From NCBI RefSeq assembly GCF_029227915.1, contig NC_079876.1, forward strand, positions 1,490,001-1,554,000: a DNA stretch of 64,000 nt, read 5' to 3'. Below the pieces are notes generated by a model that saw nothing but the letters and a program-made list of their open reading frames with translations, was not told where the DNA came from and did no database searches. Position 1 is the first letter of the stretch. The number at the start of each line of letters is the position of its first letter. The position numbers and the translations under genes were made by a program. Positions 1-13,559 of this stretch are shown piece after piece. The stretch comes from Hydractinia symbiolongicarpus (taxonomy: Eukaryota; Cnidaria; Hydrozoa; Anthoathecata; Hydractiniidae).

Positions 1-400
1 TTTTCAGAAATGTTTTCATTTTTGATGAGACGCTTAATGAAAGTTGTTTAATCGCCGGCAAACGAAAACCCGCGATTTCCCGTAAATCCCGGGCTTGGCC
101 CGTATAGTCGAATGTATACAAAGAAAGTACCCAGTGAGTAAACTCATTTCCGAAACGATTTTTTCAATTATCTTTTCACCACTAAAACGCATGAGACTTT
201 CAGTTTTCAAAAATGTTTTCATTTTTGATGAGACGCTTAATAAAAGAGGTTTAATCGCCGGCAAACGAAATCCCGCGATTTCCCGTAAATCCCGGGCTTG
301 GCCCGTATAGTCGAATGTATACAAAGAAAGTACCCAGGGAGTAAACTCATTTCCCGAACGATTTTTTAAATTTTTTTTCACCACTAAAACGCATGAGACT
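1..400 (+). repeat. Two-monomer segment shared with 42,537-42,940 and 52.89-53.26 kb
   Basis: Starting at base 1 the sequence follows 42,537 onward almost base for base. Shared features are a cagaaatg monomer with cttaatgaaagttg, an aaacgattttttcaattatc tail, then a monomer with cttaataaaagagg and aaatcccgcg. The same pair is found near 52.89-53.26 kb. The window therefore opens inside a block of the type that ends the 42-kb region, and the array evidently continues upstream. Confidence 0.8.
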
Positions 401-613
401 TGTAGTATTTAAAAATACTTTCATTTTTGATGAGACGCTGAATAAAAGAAGTTTAATCGCCGGCAAACAAAAAACCGCAACTTCCCGTAAATCATGGACT
501 CGGCCCGTATAGTCAAAAGTATACAAAGAAAGTACCCAGGGAGTAAACTCATTTCCCAAACGATTTTTTAAATTTATATTTTACCACTAAAGCCCATGAG
601 ACTTGTAGTTTTT

Positions 614-3473
614 AAAAATGTTTTCATTTTTGATGAGACGCTGAATAAAAGAAGTTTAATCGCCGGCAAACGAAAACCTGCGATTTCCCGTAAATCCTGG
701 ACTCGGCCCGTATAGTCAAAAGTATACAAAGAAAGTACCCAGGGAGTTAACTCATTTTCCAAACGATTATTTAAATTATTACTTCACCACTAAAGCCCAT
801 GAGACTTGTAGTTTTTAAAAATGTTTTCATTTTTGATGAGACGCTGAATAAAAGAAGTTTAATCGCCGGCAAACGAAAACCCGCGATTTCCCGTAAATCC
901 CGGGCTTGGCCCGTATAGTCAAAAGTATACAAAGATAGTACCCAGGGAGTAAACTCATTTCCCGAACGATTTTTTAATTCATTTTTTCACCACTAAAACG
1001 CATGAGACTTGTAGTTTTCAGAAATCGTTTCATTTTTGATGAGACACTTAATGAAAGTGGTTTAATCGCCGGCAAACGAAAACCTGCGATTTCCCGTAAA
1101 TCCCAGACTCGGCCCGTATAGTCAAAAGTATACAAAGAAAGTACCCAGGGTGTAAACTCATTTCTCGAACGATTTTTTAAATTATTTTTTCACCACTAAA
1201 ACGCATGAGACTTGTAGTTTTCAAAAATGTTTTCATTTTTGATGAGACGGTGAACAAAAGAAGTTTAATCACCGGCAAACGAAAACCTGCGATTTCCCGT
1301 AAATCCCGGACTTGGCACCTATAGTCGAAAGTATACAAAGAAAGTACCCAGGGAGTAAACTCATTTACCAAACGATTTTTTAAATTTATATTTTACCACT
1401 AAAGCCCATGAGACTTGTAGTTTTTAAAAATGTTTTCATTTTTGATGAGACGCTGAATAAAAGAAGTTTAATCGCCGGCAAACGAAAACCTGCGATTTCC
1501 CGTAAATCCTGGACGCGGCCCGTATAGTCAAAAGTATACAAAGAAAGTACCCAGGGAGTTAACTCATTTCCCAAACGATTATTTAAATTATTATTTCACC
1601 ACTAAAGCCCATGAGACTTATAGTTTTTAAAATTGTTTTCATTTTTGATGAGACGCTGAATAAAAGAAGTTTAATCGCCGGCAAACGAAAACCCGGGATT
1701 TCCTGTAAATCCCGGACTCGGCCCGTATAGTCAAAAGTATACAAGGAAAGTACCCAGTTAGTAAACTCATTTCCCGAACGAATTTTTAAATTATTTTTTC
1801 ACCACTAAAACGCATGAGACTTGTAGTTTTCAGAAATGTTTTCATTTTTGATGAGACGCTTGATGAAAGTGGTTTAATCGCCGGCAAACGAAAAGCCGCG
1901 ATTTCCCGTAAATCCCGGGCTTGGCCCGTATAGTCGAATGTATACAAGGAAAGTACCCTGTGAGTAAACTCATTTCCAAAACGATTTTTTAAATTATCTT
2001 TTCACCACTAAAACGCTTGAGACTTGTAGTTTTCAAAAATGTTTTCATTTTTGATGAGACGCTGAATAAAAGAAGTTTAATCGCCGGCAAACGAAAACCT
2101 GCGATTTCCCGTAAATCCTGGACTCGGCCCGTATAGTCAAAAGTATACAAAGAAAGTACCCAGGGAGTTAACTCATTTTCCAAACGATTATTTAAATTAT
2201 TACTTCACCACTAAAGCCCATGAGACTTGTAGTTTTTAAAAATGTTTTCATTTTTGATGAGACGCTGAATAAAAGAAGTTTAATCGCCGGCAAACGAAAA
2301 CCCGCGATTTCCCGTAAATCCCGGGCTTGGCCCGTATAGTCAAAAGTATACAAAGATAGTACCCAGGGAGTAAACTCATTTCCCGAACGATTTTTTAATT
2401 CATTTTTTCACCACTAAAACGCATGAGACTTGTAGTTTTCAGAAATCGTTTCATTTTTGATGAGACACTTAATGAAAGTGGTTTAATCGCCGGCAAACGA
2501 AAACCTGCGATTTCCCGTAAATCCCAGACTCGGCCCGTATAGTCAAAAGTATACAAAGAAAGTACCCAGGGTGTAAACTCATTTCTCGAACGATTTTTTA
2601 AATTATTTTTTCACCACTAAAACGCATGAGACTTGTAGTTTTCAAAAATGTTTTCATTTTTGATGAGACGGTGAACAAAAGAAGTTTAATCACCGGCAAA
2701 CGAAAACCTGCGATTTCCCGTAAATCCCGGACTTGGCACCTATAGTCGAAAGTATACAAAGAAAGTACCCAGGGAGTAAACTCATTTACCAAACGATTTT
2801 TTAAATTTATATTTTACCACTAAAGCCCATGAGACTTGTAGTTTTTAAAAATGTTTTCATTTTTGATGAGACGCTGAATAAAAGAAGTTTAATCGCCGGC
2901 AAACGAAAACCTGCGATTTCCCGTAAATCCTGGACGCGGCCCGTATAGTCAAAAGTATACAAAGAAAGTACCCAGGGAGTTAACTCATTTCCCAAACGAT
3001 TATTTAAATTATTATTTCACCACTAAAGCCCATGAGACTCATAGTTTTTAAAATTGTTTTCATTTTTGATGAGACGCTGAATAAAAGAAGTTTAATCGCC
3101 GGCAAACGAAAACCCGGGATTTCCTGTAAATCCCGGACTCGGCCCGTATAGTCAAAAGTATACAAGGAAAGTACCCAGTTAGTAAACTCATTTCCCGAAC
3201 GAATTTTTAAATTATTTTTTCACCACTAAAACGCATGAGACTTGTAGTTTTCAGAAATGTTTTCATTTTTGATGAGACGCTTGATGAAAGTGGTTTAATC
3301 GCCGGCAAACGAAAAGCCGCGATTTCCCGTAAATCCCGGGCTTGGCCCGTATAGTCGAATGTATACAAGGAAAGTACCCTGTGAGTAAACTCATTTCCAA
3401 AACGATTTTTTAAATTATCTTTTCACCACTAAAACGCTTGAGACTTGTAGTTTTCAAAAATGTTTTCATTTTT
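614..3473 (+). repeat. Tandem duplication of a 7-monomer, 1,421-bp unit
   Basis: Bases 614-2,052 match 2,035-3,473 at an offset of exactly 1,421 bp. I saw one substitution between them (T at 1,619, C at 3,040). The left limit is T613 versus C2034; the right limit is G2053 versus A3474, where the second copy continues into a monomer lacking that G. Such similarity over seven distinct monomers marks a recent event. The related stretches at 6.2-7.9 kb and 9.5-11.1 kb hold these monomers only once. Confidence 0.85.
2016..2218 (+). repeat. Hybrid monomer at the junction of the 1,421-bp duplication
   Basis: The left part, with cgcttgag and ttttcaaaaatg, matches the monomer starting near 3,437. The right part, with cctgcg, aatcctgg and the ggagttaactc tail, matches the monomer near 595-797. 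The last left-specific base is C2034; the first right-specific base is G2053, with firm support by T2100. A single exchange between two different monomers explains both the hybrid and the tandem duplication around it. Confidence 0.75.
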
Positions 3474-5416
3474 ATGAGACGCTGAATAAAAGAAGTTTAA
3501 TCGCCGGCAAACGAAAACCCGCCATTTCCCGTAAACCCCGGACTCGGCCCGTATAGTCAAAAGTATACAAAGAAAGTACCCAGGGTGTAAACTCATTTCC
3601 CGAACGATTTTTCAAATTATTATTTCACCACTAAAGCCCATGAGACATGTAGTATTTAAAAATATTTTCATTTTTGATGAGACGCTGAATAAAAGAAGTT
3701 TAATCGCCGGCAAACGAAAACCGCGACTTCCCGTAAATCCCGGACTCGGCCCGTATAGTCAAAAAGTATACAAAGAAAGTACCCAGGGAGTAAACTCATT
3801 TCCCGAACGATTTTTTAAATTATTTTTTCACCACTAAAACGGTGAGACTTGTAGTTTTCAGAAATGATTTCATTTTTGATGAGACGCTTAATGAAAGTTG
3901 TTTAATCGCCGGCAAACGAAAACCCGCGATTTCCCGTAAATCCCGGGCTTGGCCCGTATAGTCGAATGTATACAAAGAAAGTACCCAGGGAGTAAACTCA
4001 TTTCCCGAACGATTTTTTAAATTTTTTTTCACCACTAAAACGCATGAGACTTGTAGTATTTAAAAATACTTTCATTTTTGATGAGACGCTGAATAAAAGA
4101 AGTTTAATCGCCGGCAAACAAAAACCCGCAACTTCCCGTAAATCCCGGACTCGGCCCGTATAGTCAAAAGTATACAAAGAACGTACCCAGGGAGTAAACT
4201 CATTTCCCGAACGATTTTTTAAATTATTATTTCACCAGTAAAGCCCATGAGACTTGTAGTATTTAAAAATATTTTCATTTTTGATGAGACGCTGAATAAA
4301 AGAAGTTTAATCGCCGGCAAACGAAAACCCGCGACTTCCCGTAAATCCCGGACTCGGCCCGTATAGTCAAAAGTATACAAAGAAAGTACCCAGGGAGTAA
4401 ACTCATTTCCCGAACGATTTTTTAAATTATTTTTTCACCACTAAAACGCATGAGACTTGTAGTTTTCAGAAATGTTTTCATTTTTGATGAGACGCTTAAT
4501 GAAAGTTGTTTAATCGCCGGCAAACGAAAACCCGCGACTTCCCGTAATTCCCGGACTCGGCCCGTATAGTCAAAAGTATACAAAGAAAGTACCCAGGGAG
4601 TAAACTCATTTCCCGAATGATTTTTTAAATTAAATTTCACCACTAAAACGCATGAGACTTGTAGTTTTCAGAAATGTTTTCATTTTTGATGAGACGCTTA
4701 ATGAAAGTTGTTTAATCGCCGGCAAACGAAAACCCGCGATTTCCCGTAAATCCCGGGCTTGGCCCGTATAGTCGAATGTATACAAAGAAAGTACCCTGTG
4801 AGTAAACTCATTTCCAGAACGATTTTTTAATTTAATTTTTCACCACTAAAACGCATGAGACTTGTAGTTTCCAAAAATGTTTTCATTTTTGATGAGACGC
4901 TGAATAAAAGAAGTTTAATCGCCGGCAAACGAAAACCTGCGATTTCCCGTAAATCCCGGACTCGGCCCGTATAGTCAAAAGTATACAAAGAAAGTACCCA
5001 GGAAGTAAACTAATTTCCCAAACGATTTTTTAAATTATTATTTCACCACTAAAGCCCATGAGACTTGTAGTTTTTAAAAATGTTTTCATTTTTGATGAGA
5101 CGCTGAATAAAAGAAGTTTAATCGCCGGCAAACGAAATCCCGCGATTTCCCGTAAATCCCGGACTCGGCCCGTATAGTCAAAAGTATACAAAGAAAGTAC
5201 CCAGGGTGTAAACTCATTTCTCGAACGATTTTTTAAATTATTTTTTCACCACTAAAACGCATGAGACTTGTAGTTTTCAAAAATGTTTTCATTTTTGATG
5301 AGACGGTGAACAAAAGAAGTTTAATCACCGGCAAACGAAAACCTGTGATTTCCCGTAAATCCCGGGCTTGGCCCGTATAGTCGAATGTATACAAAGAAAG
5401 TACCCAGGGAGTAAAC

Positions 5417-7045
5417 TCATTTCCCGAACGATTTTTTAAATTTTTTTTCACCACTAAAACGCATGAGACTTGTGGTATTTAAAAATACTTTCATTTTTGA
5501 TGAGACGCTGAATAAAAGAAGTTTAATCGCCGGCAAACAAAAACCCGCAACTTCCCGTAAATCATGGACTCGGCCCGTATAGTCAAAAGTATACAAAGAA
5601 AGTACCCAGGGAGTAAACTCATTTCCCAAACGATTTTTTAAATTTATATTTTACCACTAAAGCCCATGAGACTTGTAGTTTTTAAAAATGTTTTCATTTT
5701 TGATGAGACGCTGAATAAAAGAAGTTTAATCGCCGGCAAACGAAAACCTGCGATTTCCCGTAAATCCTGGACTCGGCCCGTATAGTCAAAAGTATACAAA
5801 GAAAGTACCCAGGGAGTTAACTCATTTTCCAAACGATTATTTAAATTATTACTTCACCACTAAAGCCCATGAGACTTGTAGTTTTTAAAAATGTTTTCAT
5901 TTTTGATGAGACGCTGAATAAAAGAAGTTTAATCGCCGGCAAACGAAAACCCGCGATTTCCCGTAAATCCCGGGCTTGGCCCGTATAGTCAAAAGTATAC
6001 AAAGATAGTACCCAGGGAGTAAACTCATTTCCCGAACGATTTTTTAATTCATTTTTTCACCACTAAAACGCATGAGACTTGTAGTTTTCAGAAATCGTTT
6101 CATTTTTGATGAGACACTTAATGAAAGTGGTTTAATCGCCGGCAAACGAAAACCTGCGATTTCCCGTAAATCCCAGACTCGGCCCGTATAGTCAAAAGTA
6201 TACAAAGAAAGTACCCAGGGTGTAAACTCATTTCCCGAACGATTTTTTAAATTTTTTTTCACCACTAAAACGCATGAGACTTGTAGTATTTAAAAATACT
6301 TTCATTTTTGATGAGACGCTGAATAAAAGAAGTTTAATCGCCGGCAAACAAAAACCCGCAACTTCCCGTAAATCATGGACTCGGCCCGTATAGTCAAAAG
6401 TATACAAAGAAAGTACCCAGGGAGTAAACTCATTTCCCAAACGATTTTTTAAATTTATATTTTACCACTAAAGCCCATGAGACTTGTAGTTTTTAAAAAT
6501 GTTTTCATTTTTGATGAGACGCTGAATAAAAGAAGTTTAATCGCCGGCAAACGAAAACCTGCGATTTCCCGTAAATCCTGGACTCGGCCCGTATAGTCAA
6601 AAGTATACAAAGAAAGTACCCAGGGAGTTAACTCATTTTCCAAACGATTATTTAAATTATTACTTCACCACTAAAGCCCATGAGACTTGTAGTTTTTAAA
6701 AATGTTTTCATTTTTGATGAGACGCTGAATAAAAGAAGTTTAATCGCCGGCAAACGAAAACCCGCGATTTCCCGTAAATCCCGGGCTTGGCCCGTATAGT
6801 CAAAAGTATACAAAGATAGTACCCAGGGAGTAAACTCATTTCCCGAACGATTTTTTAATTCATTTTTTCACCACTAAAACGCATGAGACTTGTAGTTTTC
6901 AGAAATCGTTTCATTTTTGATGAGACACTTAATGAAAGTGGTTTAATCGCCGGCAAACGAAAACCTGCGATTTCCCGTAAATCCCAGACTCGGCCCGTAT
7001 AGTCAAAAGTATACAAAGAAAGTACCCAGGGTGTAAACTCATTTC
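5417..7045 (+). repeat. Tandem duplication of a 4-monomer, 811-bp unit
   Basis: The stretch from 5,417 repeats at 6,228, offset 811 bp, with very few differences (tgtggta at about 5,472 against tgtagta at 6,283). The match fails at 6,235/7,046, where tttcccgaacg meets tttctcgaacg. The monomer ending near 6,230 is therefore itself a hybrid, with the cagaaatcg type on its left and the following unit on its right. The unit occurs once in the 9.5-kb copy of the HOR. Confidence 0.8.
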
Positions 7046-7871
7046 TCGAACGATTTTTTAAATTATTTTTTCACCACTAAAACGCATGAGACTTGTAGTT
7101 TTCAAAAATGTTTTCATTTTTGATGAGACGGTGAACAAAAGAAGTTTAATCACCGGCAAACGAAAACCTGCGATTTCCCGTAAATCCCGGACTTGGCACC
7201 TATAGTCGAAAGTATACAAAGAAAGTACCCAGGGAGTAAACTCATTTACCAAACGATTTTTTAAATTTATATTTTACCACTAAAGCCCATGAGACTTGTA
7301 GTTTTTAAAAATGTTTTCATTTTTGATGAGACGCTGAATAAAAGAAGTTTAATCGCCGGCAAACGAAAACCTGCGATTTCCCGTAAATCCTGGACGCGGC
7401 CCGTATAGTCAAAAGTATACAAAGAAAGTACCCAGGGAGTTAACTCATTTCCCAAACGATTATTTAAATTATTATTTCACCACTAAAGCCCATGAGACTT
7501 GTAGTTTTTAAAATTGTTTTCATTTTTGATGAGACGCTGAATAAAAGAAGTTTAATCGCCGGCAAACGAAAACCCGGGATTTCCTGTAAATCCCGGACTC
7601 GGCCCGTATAGTCAAAAGTATACAAGGAAAGTACCCAGTTAGTAAACTCATTTCCCGAACGAATTTTTAAATTATTTTTTCACCACTAAAACGCATGAGA
7701 CTTGTAGTTTTCAGAAATGTTTTCATTTTTGAGGAGACGCTTGATGAAAGTGGTTTAATCGCCGGCAAACGAAAATCCGCGATTTCCCGTAAATCCCGGG
7801 CTTGGCCCGTATAGTCGAATGTATACAAGGAAAGTACCCTGTGAGTAAACTCATTTCCAAAACGATTTTTT

Positions 7872-7899
7872 AAATTATCTTTTCACCACTAAAACGCAT
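7872..7899. repeat. Junction of a 3-monomer deletion in the HOR
   Basis: In the copies at 3.2-4.05 kb and 10.9-11.75 kb, the monomer with cttgatgaaagtgg is followed by three others (cgcttgag, gagacatgtag, acggtgag) before the tatttaaaaatac monomer. Here the attatcttttcacc tail runs straight into catgagacttgtagtattt. The exchange lies between the left-specific tail at about 7,872 and the right-specific A7899. Confidence 0.7.
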
Positions 7900-10800
7900 G
7901 AGACTTGTAGTATTTAAAAATACTTTCATTTTTGATGAGACGCTGAATAAAAGAAGTTTAATCGCCGGCAAACAAAAACCCGCAACTTCCCGTAAATCCC
8001 GGACTCGGCCCGTATAGTCAAAAGTATACAAAGAACGTACCCAGGGAGTAAACTCATTTCCCGAACGATTTTTTAAATTATTATTTCACCAGTAAAGCCC
8101 ATGAGACTTGTAGTATTTAAAAATATTTTCATTTTTGATGAGACGCTGAATAAAAGAAGTTTAATCGCCGGCAAACGAAAACCCGCGACTTCCCGTAAAT
8201 CCCGGACTCGGCCCGTATAGTCAAAAGTATACAAAGAAAGTACCCAGGGAGTAAACTCATTTCCCGAACGATTTTTTAAATTATTTTTTCACCACTAAAA
8301 CGCATGAGACTTGTAGTTTTCAGAAATGTTTTCATTTTTGATGAGACGCTTAATGAAAGTTGTTTAATCGCCGGCAAACGAAAACCCGCGACTTCCCGTA
8401 ATTCCCGGACTCGGCCCGTATAGTCAAAAGTATACAAAGAAAGTACCCAGGGAGTAAACTCATTTCCCGAATGATTTTTTAAATTAAATTTCACAACTAA
8501 AACGCATGAGACTTGTAGTTTTCAGAAATGTTTTCATTTTTGATGAGACGCTTAATGAAAGTTGTTTAATCGCCGGCAAACGAAAACCCGCGATTTCCCG
8601 TAAATCCCGGGCTTGGCCCGTATAGTCGAATGTATACAAAGAAAGTACCCTGTGAGTAAACTCATTTCCAGAACGATTTTTTAATTTAATTTTTCACCAC
8701 TAAAACGCATGAGACTTGTAGTTTCCAAAAATGTTTTCATTTTTGATGAGACGCTGAATAAAAGAAGTTTAATCGCCGGCAAACGAAAACCTGCGATTTC
8801 CCGTAAATCCCGGACTCGGCCCGTATAGTCAAAAGTATACAAAGAAAGTACCCGGGGTGTAAACTCATTTCCCGAACGATTTTTTAAATTATCATTTCAC
8901 CACTAAAGCCCATGAGACTTGTAGTTTTTAAAAATGTTTTCATATTTGATGAGACGCTTAATAAAAGAAGTTTAATTGCCGGCAAACGAAAACCCGCGAC
9001 TTCCCGTAAATCCCGGACTCGGCTCGTATAGTCAAAAGTATACAAAGAAAGTACCCAGGGAGTAAACTAATTTCCCAAACGATTTTTTAAATTATTATTT
9101 CACCACTAAAGCCCATGAGACTTGTAGTTTTTAAAAATGTTTTCATTTTTGATGAGACGCTGAATAAAAGAAGTTTAATCGCCGGCAAACGAAATCCCGC
9201 GATTTCCCGTAAATCCCGGACTCGGCCCGTATAGTCAAAAGTATACAAAGAAAGTACCCAGGGTGTAAACTCATTTCTCGAACGATTTTTTAAATTATTT
9301 TTTCACCACTAAAACGCATGAGACTTGTAGTTTTCAAAAATGTTTTCATTTTTGATGAGACGGTGAACAAAAGAAGTTTAATCACCGGCAAACGAAAACC
9401 TGTGATTTCCCGTAAATCCCGGGCTTGGCCCGTATAGTCGAATGTATACAAAGAAAGTACCCAGGGAGTAAACTCATTTCCCGAACGATTTTTTAAATTT
9501 TTTTTCACCACTAAAACGCATGAGACTTGTAGTATTTAAAAATACTTTCATTTTTGATGAGACGCTGAATAAAAGAAGTTTAATCGCCGGCAAACAAAAA
9601 CCCGCAACTTCCCGTAAATCATGGACTCGGCCCGTATAGTCAAAAGTATACAAAGAAAGTACCCAGGGAGTAAACTCATTTCCCAAACGATTTTTTAAAT
9701 TTATATTTTACCACTAAAGCCCATGAGACTTGTAGTTTTTAAAAATGTTTTCATTTTTGATGAGACGCTGAATAAAAGAAGTTTAATCGCCGGCAAACGA
9801 AAACCTGCGATTTCCCGTAAATCCTGGACTCGGCCCGTATAGTCAAAAGTATACAAAGAAAGTACCCAGGGAGTTAACTCATTTTCCAAACGATTATTTA
9901 AATTATTACTTCACCACTAAAGCCCATGAGACTTGTAGTTTTTAAAAATGTTTTCATTTTTGATGAGACGCTGAATAAAAGAAGTTTAATCGCCGGCAAA
10001 CGAAAACCCGCGATTTCCCGTAAATCCCGGGCTTGGCCCGTATAGTCAAAAGTATACAAAGATAGTACCCAGGGAGTAAACTCATTTCCCGAACGATTTT
10101 TTAATTCATTTTTTCACCACTAAAACGCATGAGACTTGTAGTTTTCAGAAATCGTTTCATTTTTGATGAGACACTTAATGAAAGTGGTTTAATCGCCGGC
10201 AAACGAAAACCTGCGATTTCCCGTAAATCCCAGACTCGGCCCGTATAGTCAAAAGTATACAAAGAAAGTACCCAGGGTGTAAACTCATTTCTCGAACGAT
10301 TTTTTAAATTATTTTTTCACCACTAAAACGCATGAGACTTGTAGTTTTCAAAAATGTTTTCATTTTTGATGAGACGGTGAACAAAAGAAGTTTAATCACC
10401 GGCAAACGAAAACCTGCGATTTCCCGTAAATCCCGGACTTGGCACCTATAGTCGAAAGTATACAAAGAAAGTACCCAGGGAGTAAACTCATTTACCAAAC
10501 GATTTTTTAAATTTATATTTTACCACTAAAGCCCATGAGACTTGTAGTTTTTAAAAATGTTTTCATTTTTGATGAGACGCTGAATAAAAGAAGTTTAATC
10601 GCCGGCAAACGAAAACCTGCGATTTCCCGTAAATCCTGGACGCGGCCCGTATAGTCAAAAGTATACAAAGAAAGTACCCAGGGAGTTAACTCATTTCCCA
10701 AACGATTATTTAAATTATTATTTCACCACTAAAGCCCATGAGACTTGTAGTTTTTAAAATTGTTTTCATTTTTGATGAGACGCTGAATAAAAGAAGTTTA

Positions 10801-13559
10801 ATCGCCGGCAAACGAAAACCCGGGATTTCCTGTAAATCCCGGACTCGGCCCGTATAGTCAAAAGTATACAAGGAAAGTACCCAGTTAGTAAACTCATTTC
10901 CCGAACGAATTTTTAAATTATTTTTTCACCACTAAAACGCATGAGACTTGTAGTTTTCAGAAATGTTTTCATTTTTGAGGAGACGCTTGATGAAAGTGGT
11001 TTAATCGCCGGCAAACGAAAAGCCGCGATTTCCCGTAAATCCCGGGCTTGGCCCGTATAGTCGAATGTATACAAGGAAAGTACCCTGTGAGTAAACTCAT
11101 TTCCAAAACGATTTTTTAAATTATCTTTTCACCACTAAAACGCTTGAGACTTGTAGTTTTCAAAAATGTTTTCATTTTTATGAGACGCTGAATAAAAGAA
11201 GTTTAATCGCCGGCAAACGAAAACCCGCCATTTCCCGTAAACCCCGGACTCGGCCCGTATAGTCAAAAGTATACAAAGAAAGTACCCAGGGTGTAAACTC
11301 ATTTCCCGAACGATTTTTCAAATTATTATTTCACCACTAAAGCCCATGAGACATGTAGTATTTAAAAATATTTTCATTTTTGATGAGACGCTGAATAAAA
11401 GAAGTTTAATCGCCGGCAAACGAAAACCGCGACTTCCCGTAAATCCCGGACTCGGCCCGTATAGTCAAAAGTATACAAAGAAAGTACCCAGGGAGTAAAC
11501 TCATTTCCCGAACGATTTTTTAAATTATTTTTTCACCACTAAAACGGTGAGACTTGTAGTTTTCAGAAATGATTTCATTTTTGATGAGACGCTTAATGAA
11601 AGTTGTTTAATCGCCGGCAAACGAAAACCCGCGATTTCCCGTAAATCCCGGGCTTGGCCCGTATAGTCGAATGTATACAAAGAAAGTACCCAGGGAGTAA
11701 ACTCATTTCCCGAACGATTTTTAAATTTTTTTTCACCACTAAAACGCATGAGACTTGTAGTATTTAAAAATACTTTCATTTTTGATGAGACGCTGAATAA
11801 AAGAAGTTTAATCGCCGGCAAACAAAAACCCGCAACTTCCCGTAAATCCCGGACTCGGCCCGTATAGTCAAAAGTATACAAAGAACGTACCCAGGGAGTA
11901 AACTCATTTCCCGAACGATTTTTTAAATTATTATTTCACCAGTAAAGCCCATGAGACTTGTAGTATTTAAAAATATTTTCATTTTTGATGAGACGCTGAA
12001 TAAAAGAAGTTTAATCGCCGGCAAACGAAAACCCGCGACTTCCCGTAAATCCCGGACCCGGCCCGTATAGTCAAAAGTATACAAAGAAAGTACCCAGGGA
12101 GTAAACTCATTTCCCGAACGATTTTTTAAATTATTTTTTCACCACTAAAACGCATGAGACTTGTAGTTTTCAGAAATGTTTTCATTTTTGATGAGACGCT
12201 TAATGAAAGTTGTTTAATCGCCGGCAAACGAAAACCCGCGACTTCCCGTAATTCCCGGACTCGGCCCGTATAGTCAAAAGTATACAAAGAAAGTACCCAG
12301 GGAGTAAACTCATTTCCCGAATGATTTTTTAAATTAAATTTCACCACTAAAACGCATGAGACTTGTAGTTTTCAGAAATGTTTTCATTTTTGATGAGACG
12401 CTTAATGAAAGTTGTTTAATCGCCGGCAAACGAAAACCCGCGATTTCCCGTAAATCCCGGGCTTGGCCCGTATAGTCGAATGTATACAAAGAAAGTACCC
12501 TGTGAGTAAACTCATTTCCAGAACGATTTTTTAATTTAATTTTTCACCACTAAAACGCATGAGACTTGTAGTTTCCAAAAATGTTTTCATTTTTGATGAG
12601 ACGCTGAATAAAAGAAGTTTAATCGCCGGCAAACGAAAACCTGCGATTTCCCGTAAATCCCGGACTCGGCCCGTATAGTCAAAAGTATACAAAGAAAGTA
12701 CCCGGGGTGTAAACTCATTTCCCGAACGATTTTTTAAATTATCATTTCACCACTAAAGCCCATGAGACTTGTAGTTTTTAAAAATGTTTTCATATTTGAT
12801 GAGACGCTTAATAAAAGAAGTTTAATTGCCGGCAAACGAAAACCCGCGACTTCCCGTAAATCCCGGACTCGGCACGTATAGTCAAAAGTATACAAAGAAA
12901 GTACCCAGGGAGTAAACTAATTTCCCAAACGATTTTTTAAATTATTATTTCACCACTAAAGCCCATGAGACTTGTAGTTTTTAAAAATGTTTTCATTTTT
13001 GATGAGACGCTGAATAAAAGAAGTTTAATCGCCGGCAAACGAAATCCCGCGATTTCCCGTAAATCCCGGACTCGGCCCGTATAGTCAAAAGTATACAAAG
13101 AAAGTACCCAGGGTGTAAACTCATTTCTCGAACGATTTTTTAAATTATTTTTTCACCACTAAAACGCATGAGACTTGTAGTTTTCAAAAATGTTTTCATT
13201 TTTGATGAGACGGTGAACAAAAGAAGTTTAATCACCGGCAAACGAAAACCTGTGATTTCCCGTAAATCCCGGACTTGGCACCTATAGTCGAAAGTATACA
13301 AAGAAAGTACCCAGGGAGTAAACTCATTTACCAAACGATTTTTTAAATTTATATTTTACCACTAAAGCCCATGAGACTTGTAGTTTTTAAAAATGTTTTC
13401 ATTTTTGATGAGACGCTGAATAAAAGAAGTTTAATCGCCGGCAAAAAAAACCTGCGATTTCCCGTAAATCCTGGACGCGGCCCGTATAGTCAAAAGTATA
13501 CAAAGAAAGTACCCAGGGAGTTAACTCATTTCCCAAACGATTATTTAAATTATTATTTC

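Noticed and set aside
95-310. Plus-strand frames of about 71 codons (95-310, 15,300-15,515, 42,631-42,846, 53,590-53,838, 55,212-55,427)
   Set aside because: They occur only where one pair of monomer types is adjacent, overlap the minus-strand frames, and have no recognisable domain.
34-384. Minus-strand open frame of 116 codons (also at 42,570-42,920 and 52,921-53,268), and 96-121-codon relatives such as 11,525-11,881 and 21,447-21,812
   Set aside because: These are satellite monomers read through two copies. A 203-bp period shifts the frame each copy, so the predicted peptide restarts as a variant of itself in another frame. There is no recognisable domain, and indels and stops disrupt it in most copies.
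1386-1574. Recurrent minus-strand frames of 62-73 codons beginning MGNE/MVNE, once per monomer in many copies
   Set aside because: They follow from the absence of stops in one frame of the consensus. Variation between copies includes frame-breaking indels, with no sign of protein-level constraint by eye.
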